DNA from: Pseudomonadota bacterium
GTDB taxonomy: Bacteria > Pseudomonadota > Gammaproteobacteria > Steroidobacterales > Steroidobacteraceae
Assembly (NCBI GenBank): GCA_023428645.1
Contig: JAEYXD010000054.1
Span: 26,315-90,314, forward strand
Direction: 5' to 3'
Length of the DNA stretch: 64,000 nucleotides
Below the pieces are notes generated by a model. That model searched no databases and was not told the DNA's origin. It worked only from the letters and a program-made list of their open reading frames with translations. Made by a program: the position numbers and the translations under genes. Of the stretch, positions 57,788-64,000 are shown one piece after another. Every line of letters begins with the position of its first letter. The first letter of the stretch is position 1.

Positions 57788-58026
57788 TCTCACCTCCACC
57801 GCAACCGCTCACTCGCACGCGTTCGCCATACGCGAATCGTGATGCTGCGTCTCTTGAGTTCCGTCAGTGTGTGAGCGCCTCGGCTCCCTGAGCGCCTTGA
57901 CGGGTAGCCGGAGTTGTCTCGCCATCGCGGCAAGCGGTGCGTTGGCGTTCTGCGACGGGCCCGAAGCGCACCCTGACATCAATCCACGCAAGCCAGCTGC
58001 ATACGGTCGTTGATGCCGTCCGGTAG

Positions 58027-58440
58027 TTCATTCTGCTGCGTGCCGAAGCCGCCGATCCGAGCTTCGACATCGGAAATCTCGGCAGCCCCGAGATGGATCG
58101 CATCGTCGATCACGTGCGCACTCATCGCCTGTCGGAAATGCAAGCCGACCTCAAGGAAGTGCCGAAAGCAGTGTTCAGGCGGAGCAAATCTGGCGCCGCT
58201 TGTCGACTATCTAACGGCAATCAATGGACGATAGGGTGCCGACGGCGCCGGTCATGATCGTTCAAGGCGACGCAGACAAGCTCGTGGAGTATCGCGGCAC
58301 GTACGCTTAACGAAAGCGAGCCTGCAAGATGCAAAACCCGATCGAGCTCCACCCTGTCAAAGGCGCGAATCATCATGCTTCGTTGACGCAAGGCGAAGTT
58401 CTCGTCGAAGGGTTCATGCGCGCGGTCGAGCAAGGCATTC
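58027..58440 (+). pseudogene. Decayed alpha/beta-hydrolase (lipase-like) gene fragment
   Basis: The reading frame is broken by a frameshift near 58170 and a TAA at 58308. The first part reads PSFDIGNLGSPEMDRIVDHV and LSEMQADLKEVPKA. After the shift it reads AEQIWRRLST, then VPTAPVMIVQGDADKLVEY, a typical alpha/beta-hydrolase Asp strand. After the stop it continues NPIELHPVKGANHHASLTQG with the catalytic-His region. The N-terminal half is missing. Function is inferred from these fragments. Confidence 0.6.
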
Positions 58441-58988
58441 GCGGCGATGTGCGTGACGTTGCGGCGCTTGCCTGTCTCGCTCCGAGTTTCCCGGGGCACC
58501 GAACCCCTGCTTATCCCATTGCTGCGGGAGTCGATTCACCGTTGCCATGGCAACGTGTCCGCGGGGTGGTCGTGGCGCTGCACGGAGCACAGGTGACGTA
58601 TCAACGTAAGCGCCATTAAACCGACGCATTACACGCGCTCAAAACGAGACTTGTTTCGCAGATCGGATCAAAAAACGCTGCGAATAATCGGCGTGTATTT
58701 TTTTGCGCACGTGCGCTTGACCCCAACTTAAGCGCTCAAGTACAAGACGGATCGAACTAAAGTGTTGCTCGGCCAACGGAAGTTGCTCACTTGCAACACT
58801 GTAGAAAGGGATCACGAATCTTGAATCGAATTAAAAATTCTGCACTGCGAGACACCGCGGGCAGCTCTTCAGGGCGGGACATCGAAGCCCGCCAACAGCC
58901 ACGCAGGCTTCCCACATTGCCAAGTTTCTGAAAATTGTCTCGTTCGCGAGACGCGTTGAAATCACGGCGGACGCCGTTTGGGGGTTAC
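58441..58988. other. Intergenic region upstream of the second TonB receptor
   Basis: I find no convincing gene here. A candidate sigma-70 promoter is TTGACC (58717-58722) with TACAAG (58741-58746). A small inverted repeat GTTGC-N6-GCAAC lies in AAGTTGCTCACTTGCAAC near 58787-58802. The stretch from 58620 to 58860 is AT-richer than neighbouring genes. It probably carries the promoter and leader of the TonB receptor gene. Confidence 0.5.
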
Positions 58989-61931
58989 ATGAGTCCTAAG
59001 TTGAGAGCCAGCATTCACCGGATTCTGTTCGCGACCGGCGCATTGAGCGCGGCCGTCGCGTACGCAGAGCCGCAGCAGTCGGACACGAACGAGATTGCGG
59101 AAATCGTGATCGTCACGGGTTCGTACATCAAAGGCACGCCCGAAGACGCCGCACTGCCCGTCGAAGTCATCGGCAGCGAGGAACTCGAGAAGCAAGGCGC
59201 TCCTTCGGTGCTCGACGTGTTGAAGCAGACGCCGGTGATGACCGGCATCATCGGCGAGAGCAATCAGTTCGCCAGCGGCCGCGGCCAAGCGGCGCAGGGC
59301 TCCGCCGCGATCAACCTGCGTGGCTTCGGCGCCTCGCGCACGCTCATGCTCTTCAACGGCCATCGCCTCGCGTCGGATGGCGTGAATCTGTTGCCGTCCT
59401 CGGCCATTCAACGCGTCGAAATCCTGAAAGACGGCGGCGCGGTGACCTACGGTTCGGATGCGATCGGCGGCGTCGTGAACTTCATCACGAAGGATCGCAT
59501 CAACGGTCTCGAGCTCAGCGCCGACTATCGCTACATCGAAGATTCGGACGGCGATTACACCGCGTCGATCGCGTGGGGCACCTCCGGTGAACGCTCGGAG
59601 TTCTACGTTGCCGCGGATTACTTCCATCGCTCGGAGCTGAAGCTCCGCGATCGCGACTGGGCGCTGCGCTCGTTCGCCGAGAATCCGCTCGGCGGTTGGA
59701 GCACCGGCGCCAATCCGGGTGCTTTCCGCTATTTCGCGGGCGGCACGCTGCTGCCGCAGTCCGCCGATCCTGCCTGCCAGGCCTTTGGCGGCGTCGTGGT
59801 TCCCTTGGCCGGTGGCGCGACGCAATGTCAGACCCAGTACACGCCATGGCTGAACCTCGTCGAGGAGCAGGACACGTACCGCGTGTACACCCAGTACAGC
59901 GTCGACCTCAGCGACTCAGTCAACCTGAAGCTCGAAGCGCTGTATGCGAACACGAATGTGCCGGAGGCGAAGTTCACGCCTTCGTTCACGACGACGCGCC
60001 GCCTGACCGGGACGGCCACCGGCCCGCAGGGCTTGCAGCTGAGCACCGAAAATGGCGTGCTCGACCCGGCGCGTTCGGCGTTCTTCCTGATCCCGGGCAA
60101 CAACCCGCACTTCCTCGCGGCCCGCTCGGCGGGCTTGCTGCCGTCTAACGCGGCGCTCGGCTATATCCAGATCAACCAGTGGCGTCCGTTCATGGCGGGC
60201 GGCAACCCGGCTTTCGGGTATGGCCCGTCCGAGTCGGAATACAAGCGCGAGCAAAGCCGCTTCTCCGCCGAGCTGACGGGCGACATCGGCGATACCGGCT
60301 GGATGGTGTCGGCGACGTACGCCAAGGCCGAAGTCGAGCGCCACGAATGGGACATCGCGACGGGCAAGCTGCAGTACGCACTGCGCGGCTTCGGCGGTCC
60401 GAACTGCGATTCCGCCGCGGCGATCGCCAACGGCACGCCGGGCCAGAACGGCTGCTTGTGGTTCAACCCGTTCTCCACCGCAATTCCGCGCAATCCGCTC
60501 ACGGGCTACGTGAACCCGACCTACGATCCGGCCCGCGCGAACTCGGTGGAGCTCGTGAACTGGCTGCAAGATCGTCACGTCGACTACACGGATAACGAGA
60601 TCGCGGAGTTCAATGTCGTGATGAACGGCGAACTCGGCTCCCTGCAGTTGCCGGGCGGCGCGGTCGGTTGGGCGGCGGGCGCGCAGTACCGTCATACCTG
60701 GAACAAGTCGACGAACGGCGTCAACTCGAACAACGTGACGAACCCGTGTCCGGACACGCCGATCAACGGCGACACGACGTGCTTCCCGTATCCGGAGAGC
60801 CCGTACAACTTCCTCGCGACGTACAGCCCGAGCGACCTCGACCGCGGCGTGTACGCCGTGTTCAGCGAATTCAACTTGCCGATCACCGATTCGTTCAACG
60901 CGCAGATCGCGGCGCGCTTCGAGGACTACGGCAACAAGGGCGGCTCGAGCTTCGATCCGAAGCTGTCGATGCGTTGGCAGGTCATCGATCAGCTCGCGTT
61001 CCGCGGCTCGGTCAGCACGACCTTCCGCGCGCCGCCGCAGGCCTCCTTGATCCCGGAAGAGAACATCGCGTTCCAGAGCATCCTGGGCAGCAACCGACCG
61101 GTCGGCACGATCGGCAACCCGAATCTGGAGCCTGAGGAAGCCTTCACGTTCACGGTCGGCACGATCGTGAACATCGGCAACTTCCGTGCGACGGTCGACT
61201 TCTGGCGCTACGACATCGACAAGCTGCTCGGCGTGGAGCCGTCGGGCGGTATCCTGGATCTCGTGTTCCCGAACTTCACCGCGAGCAACCCGAACGCGCC
61301 GAACAATTGCGCAACGGTCGATCAGGCATGGCTCGCCGCGCACTTCGAGTTTGCGGGCGGCGTCTGCCATCCGAACAACATCCTCAAGGTCACGCGTGCG
61401 AGCATCAACGGCGCGGGTCTCGTCAACGACGGTATCGACGTCTCGATGGATTATCTGTTCGAGAACGTGCTCGGCGGTTCGCTCACGGTCGGCACGACCG
61501 CGACGTGGATTCACAAGTACGAGACCGAGACGCTCACGATCGACGGCGTCGTCTTCGAACGAGGCTTCGATGGCGTCGGCTTCCTCAATCAGGGCACGAC
61601 CCTCTACGCGTTGCCCGAGTGGCGCGCGCAGGCGTACCTGGATTTCAACATCGGCAAACAGAACCTGCGATGGACGGCGAACTTCATCGATCAGTATCGG
61701 GACCAGCGCAATGCGAACGACCCGACGCTGAATTCGCTGATCGATTCGAACATCCTGCACAACGTCACCTATCGCACGTCGCTCCCGGGTGATGTGACGT
61801 TGATGGCGACGGTCGAGAACGTGTTCGACGAGGATCCTTCGTTCGCGCTGCTCGAAATGAACTACGACCCGTTGACCGGCAACGGCATCGGTCGCACGTT
61901 CAAGATCGGTCTGCGCAAGTCGTTCAACTAA
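58989..61931 (+). CDS. Large TonB-dependent outer-membrane receptor
   Basis: This 980-residue receptor has a signal peptide (LFATGALSAAVAYAEP) and the TonB-box-like IAEIVIVTGSYIKGTP. The plug has INLRGFGASRTLMLFNGHRL, VEILKDGGAVTYGSDAIGGV and NFITKDRINGLELS. The barrel is long, with cysteine pairs in extracellular loops (DPACQAFGG and TQCQTQY; NCDSAAA and NGCLWF; NPCPDTP and TTCFPYP). It ends FKIGLRKSFN. The length and N-terminus resemble the large receptors of plant-polymer and aromatic users. The ATG at 58989 follows GGGGGTTAC. A terminator lies 47 bp after the stop. Confidence 0.92.
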   Translation: MSPKLRASIHRILFATGALSAAVAYAEPQQSDTNEIAEIVIVTGSYIKGTPEDAALPVEVIGSEELEKQGAPSVLDVLKQTPVMTGIIGESNQFASGRGQAAQGSAAINLRGFGASRTLMLFNGHRLASDGVNLLPSSAIQRVEILKDGGAVTYGSDAIGGVVNFITKDRINGLELSADYRYIEDSDGDYTASIAWGTSGERSEFYVAADYFHRSELKLRDRDWALRSFAENPLGGWSTGANPGAFRYFAGGTLLPQSADPACQAFGGVVVPLAGGATQCQTQYTPWLNLVEEQDTYRVYTQYSVDLSDSVNLKLEALYANTNVPEAKFTPSFTTTRRLTGTATGPQGLQLSTENGVLDPARSAFFLIPGNNPHFLAARSAGLLPSNAALGYIQINQWRPFMAGGNPAFGYGPSESEYKREQSRFSAELTGDIGDTGWMVSATYAKAEVERHEWDIATGKLQYALRGFGGPNCDSAAAIANGTPGQNGCLWFNPFSTAIPRNPLTGYVNPTYDPARANSVELVNWLQDRHVDYTDNEIAEFNVVMNGELGSLQLPGGAVGWAAGAQYRHTWNKSTNGVNSNNVTNPCPDTPINGDTTCFPYPESPYNFLATYSPSDLDRGVYAVFSEFNLPITDSFNAQIAARFEDYGNKGGSSFDPKLSMRWQVIDQLAFRGSVSTTFRAPPQASLIPEENIAFQSILGSNRPVGTIGNPNLEPEEAFTFTVGTIVNIGNFRATVDFWRYDIDKLLGVEPSGGILDLVFPNFTASNPNAPNNCATVDQAWLAAHFEFAGGVCHPNNILKVTRASINGAGLVNDGIDVSMDYLFENVLGGSLTVGTTATWIHKYETETLTIDGVVFERGFDGVGFLNQGTTLYALPEWRAQAYLDFNIGKQNLRWTANFIDQYRDQRNANDPTLNSLIDSNILHNVTYRTSLPGDVTLMATVENVFDEDPSFALLEMNYDPLTGNGIGRTFKIGLRKSFN

Positions 61932-61977
61932 CAAGAATCAAACAAGAAAGCGCCGGGCTCGACTCGGCAGATTCGAA

Positions 61978-62003
61978 GGGCGGCTGCGGCCGCCCTTTTT
62001 TTG
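61978..62003 (+). terminator. Intrinsic terminator of the TonB receptor gene
   Basis: A perfect 8-bp stem, AGGGCGGC with GCCGCCCT, and a TGCG loop are followed by seven T. Confidence 0.9.
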
Positions 62004-62143
62004 TCTGCGCCTTTTGTGTGCTGGCTGGGCGAGCCGTGCCCGGGATCATCGGACCGGCTGCGTCATCCCGGACGGCCAGCCCGGACATTCCAACCTGCAG
62101 CGAGAAGTCGTCCTTCATCGACGAGTCGTCATCGAGCACGTCG

Positions 62144-62326
62144 TCATCGAGCTGAAGTTGTTGCGCGGCGACGGCAGAAGGCGTCGGAACGAGCACGACT
62201 TATCTGGCCAATGAACAGTGCCACGCCAATGCCGGCAACGACGGCGCCTGCCAAGCGCACCTTGCTGCGCAGCTCGGGCTCGCCAGCCATCACCCAGCGA
62301 ATGGTGCGCGCGGCGAGTGCCGCCAC
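62144..62326 (-). CDS. Possible small membrane protein or decayed fragment
   Basis: A 60-residue frame from a GTG gives MAALAARTIRWVMAGEPELR, then VRLAGAVVAGIGVALFIGQI, one clear membrane helix. Upstream, the same frame stays coding-like (HWAEPTPLNLLGFTFVQLAV) for 20 or so more codons with no start codon before a stop. This suggests a frameshifted remnant of a slightly larger protein. The rest of 62004-62449 shows no gene. Confidence 0.3.
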   Translation of the reverse strand: MAALAARTIRWVMAGEPELRSKVRLAGAVVAGIGVALFIGQISRARSDAFCRRRATTSAR

Positions 62327-62449
62327 GGCAAGCTGAACAAACGTGAAGCCCAGAAGATTGAGCGGCGTCGGCTCCGCCCAATGACTCGCACGTAAGGCTC
62401 ATCCGTGAACAGCGTATGACTGCCACTGGCAGCATTCGCGGGCATCACA

Positions 62450-63082
62450 TCAGATGATGCGCAACGTGATGGCCTTCAGTACGGCACGGGTACGGTCGCG
62501 CGCGCCGAGCTTGTCGAGAATATCGGATACGTAGTTCTTGATCGTTCCCTCGGCCAGAAACAGGCTTGCGGCGATTTCCCGGTTTGTATAGCCGCCCGCA
62601 AGCAGGCGCAGAATGGCGGCCTCGCGCTCGGTGAAGTGCGCTTTCGGCGGCGACTGTTCGCGATACGCAAATCGCTGCCGGACGAGTTCGGTTGCCACGG
62701 GCTGAAGCAAGGAATCGCCCCGCGCGGCACGTACGATGGCCTCGTAGAGATCTTCGGGTTCGGCATCCTTGAGCAGAAATCCCTGCGCGCCGGCCTGAGT
62801 CGCCTGAAGCATCAACGCGCTGTCATCGAAGGTCGTGAGCAGGATGGCTGGCGTGCGGTCGCCACGCTCCCTCAGTCCACTCACCATCTCCAGGCCGGAC
62901 ATGCCCGGCATGCGGATGTCGGCGACGATTACATCGACAGAAAGTGTTCGCAGAGCATCGAGCGCGGTGGCACCGTCCGCGGCCTCCAGGGCTACATCGA
63001 TCCCGAGACTGCGCAGCAACGCTTTCAATCCCTCGCGTACCAGTGCCTGATCGTCTACCAGGGCAATGCGGATCGCGCTCAT
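62450..63082 (-). CDS. NarL/LuxR-type response regulator
   Basis: This 210-residue protein has a receiver domain with phospho-Asp D55 (VIVADIRMPGMSG). A LuxR-type HTH follows, with FTEREAAILRLLAGGYTNRE and IKNYVSDILDKLGARDRT. It starts 2 bp after the stop of the upstream sensor kinase gene, so the two form a pair. The target genes are unknown, but a decayed membrane gene and a TonB receptor are adjacent. Confidence 0.93.
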   Translation of the reverse strand: MSAIRIALVDDQALVREGLKALLRSLGIDVALEAADGATALDALRTLSVDVIVADIRMPGMSGLEMVSGLRERGDRTPAILLTTFDDSALMLQATQAGAQGFLLKDAEPEDLYEAIVRAARGDSLLQPVATELVRQRFAYREQSPPKAHFTEREAAILRLLAGGYTNREIAASLFLAEGTIKNYVSDILDKLGARDRTRAVLKAITLRII

Positions 63083-63084
63083 GC

Positions 63085-64000
63085 TCAGCCGATGGGCAGC
63101 GTGACGTCCAGCACCAGGCCGCCTGCGCCTGCCTGCGAGAGCCGCAATGCGCCCCCGCAGGCGCTCAAGCGCTCGCGCATGCCGCGCAAGCCATGTCCTT
63201 CCCGGACCGGCAGCGTGCCGTGACCATCATCCTGTACTTGCATGTGCAGCTTGTCCCCCTCTCGATGCAGACGAATCAAAACGCTCTCGGCAGCGGCGTG
63301 GCGGACGATATTCGTGAGCGCTTCCTGTGCCGCACGCAGCAGTGCCTCCGCCTTCTCTACATTGTCGAGCCGGACCTCGCTATTCAGCTCCAGATGCACG
63401 CGAGGATGCGGCAAGTATGCAGCCAACCTCGTCAACGCCTGCGTCAAGTCCATGCCGTCATCGCGGCGCAGTTGCGCCACGACCCCACGCACATCATCGA
63501 GCAGTTCCGCAGACAGACGTGCCGCGGTATCCACTCTCGGTCGGGTCGCAACATCGCACTCACGTTGCAGCAACTTCAAATTGATCTTGAGCGCCGTGAG
63601 CTTGTGACCGGCAACGTCGTGCAGTTCGCGGGCGAGGCGCAGGCGCTCCTGATCGCGCGCACTTTCTTCAAGAAGTGACTGCGTGGCGAGCAGATGCGCG
63701 TTGGCCTGCTTGAGCGCCGTCGCCGTTTCCTCCGCTCGCCGGGCATACCACGCTGTGACGAGTGCGAAACCCTGGAAGCCCGCATCGACGAGCACCGACA
63801 TCCACGCACGCTCGGTGGCCCATACGAATCTGAAGATAAGCCACAGCGCCAGATCCTGCAGGATCGCCGCACCGATCACCACGGGCAAAGGAGCGATCAT
63901 CGCCAGCTGCACGATGACGATGATTGTGAGCACCGGCAAGGCGAAATTAGGCTCCGAGAACGCGCTTGCAACGAGCGCGAAAACTGCTTGGAAGAAAATC
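63085..64000 (-). CDS. Sensor histidine kinase, HisKA_3 type (partial)
   Basis: The frame is open to the right edge. About 305 residues are visible. Several membrane helices (FALPVLTIIVIVQLAMIAPL and VVIGAAILQDLALWLIFRFV) precede a short coiled coil and a HisKA_3 domain with RLARELHDVAGHKLTALKIN. The ATPase part has ALLRAAQEALTNIVRHAAAE and HGLRGMRERLSACGG. It resembles DesK/NarX-type kinases. The N-terminus lies outside the window. It is co-transcribed with the response regulator. Confidence 0.92.
   Translation of the reverse strand, partial: IFFQAVFALVASAFSEPNFALPVLTIIVIVQLAMIAPLPVVIGAAILQDLALWLIFRFVWATERAWMSVLVDAGFQGFALVTAWYARRAEETATALKQANAHLLATQSLLEESARDQERLRLARELHDVAGHKLTALKINLKLLQRECDVATRPRVDTAARLSAELLDDVRGVVAQLRRDDGMDLTQALTRLAAYLPHPRVHLELNSEVRLDNVEKAEALLRAAQEALTNIVRHAAAESVLIRLHREGDKLHMQVQDDGHGTLPVREGHGLRGMRERLSACGGALRLSQAGAGGLVLDVTLPIG

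Noticed and set aside
57591..57818. Minus-strand frame of 75 codons containing ARPARFELATFGFGDRHS
   Set aside because: It is the antisense reading of tRNA-Arg(CCG), a well-known false protein seen in many genomes.
59916..61934. 672-codon minus-strand open frame
   Set aside because: It is antisense to the TonB receptor gene, extremely Arg/Val-rich with no domain, and arises from GC-rich third positions.

Overview
The window is GC-rich, densely coded DNA from a proteobacterial chromosome. It has the gammaproteobacterial gene strings dapF-DUF484-xerC-hslV-hslU-DUF971-ubiE-ubiJ-ubiB, hemC-hemD-hemX-hemY, algZ-algR, yqjD-yqjE-yqjK and glnK-amtB next to ubiK and comM. Together with two large TonB-dependent receptors and a protocatechuate 4,5-cleavage cluster, this points to a free-living aromatic-degrading gammaproteobacterium, probably on the Xanthomonadales/Nevskiales/Steroidobacter side. 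The taxonomic placement is inference. There is no rRNA, CRISPR array, transposase or recognisable prophage.

Region 1 (1-7644) is a protocatechuate meta-cleavage (4,5-ring-opening) operon on the minus strand. It reads ligK, ligU, a DUF1932 dehydrogenase, ligJ, ligI, ligA, ligB and a ligC that runs off the left edge. A divergent LysR-type regulator with two tandem helix-turn-helix domains sits at its head. The route is protocatechuate to 4-carboxy-2-hydroxymuconate semialdehyde (LigAB), to 2-pyrone-4,6-dicarboxylate (LigC), to 4-oxalomesaconate (LigI, LigU), to CHA (LigJ), to pyruvate plus oxaloacetate (LigK). Region 2 (7680-17694) holds an MprF/LpiA-like plus AcvB-like pair for aminoacyl-phosphatidylglycerol synthesis and turnover, an ABC exporter, a conserved hypothetical protein, a sulfate-type binding protein and a TonB receptor. 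A Dps protein follows.

Region 3 (18466-25317) is a complete tryptophan operon, trpL-trpE-G-D-C-F-B-A. Most junctions are stop/start overlaps. It is preceded by a classical ribosome-mediated attenuator whose leader peptide carries tandem Trp codons and appears to be leaderless. Region 4 (25430-42653) carries housekeeping genes: a small Cys/Arg-rich protein, a GGDEF-EAL protein, LOG phosphoribohydrolase, panD, DedA, the ubiB-ubiJ-ubiE ubiquinone set, hslVU, xerC, dapF, an orphan ParA, an epimerase, a GbsR-type regulator with a clear palindromic operator, and a 2Fe-2S flavoprotein reductase.

Region 5 (41415-49933) has hemC-D-X-Y downstream of an AI-2E-family permease, the yqjDEK membrane set and the AlgZ/AlgR LytTR two-component pair. 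Region 6 (50003-57498) has a hydroxyacid dehydrogenase, a DUF4124 protein, glnK-amtB with a sigma-54 promoter and NtrC-type box, ubiK, comM, an outer-membrane barrel and a cytochrome c5-like protein. Region 7 (57711-64000) starts with tRNA-Arg(CCG), continues through about 1.2 kb of decayed DNA with an alpha/beta-hydrolase pseudogene, then a second large TonB receptor and a NarL/HisKA_3 two-component pair cut by the right edge.

A dispersed GC-rich palindromic repeat occurs at least four times (about 3604, 18673, 32911 and 48055). One copy has been read into the C-terminus of the DUF1932 dehydrogenase, and another lies between the trp attenuator and trpE.
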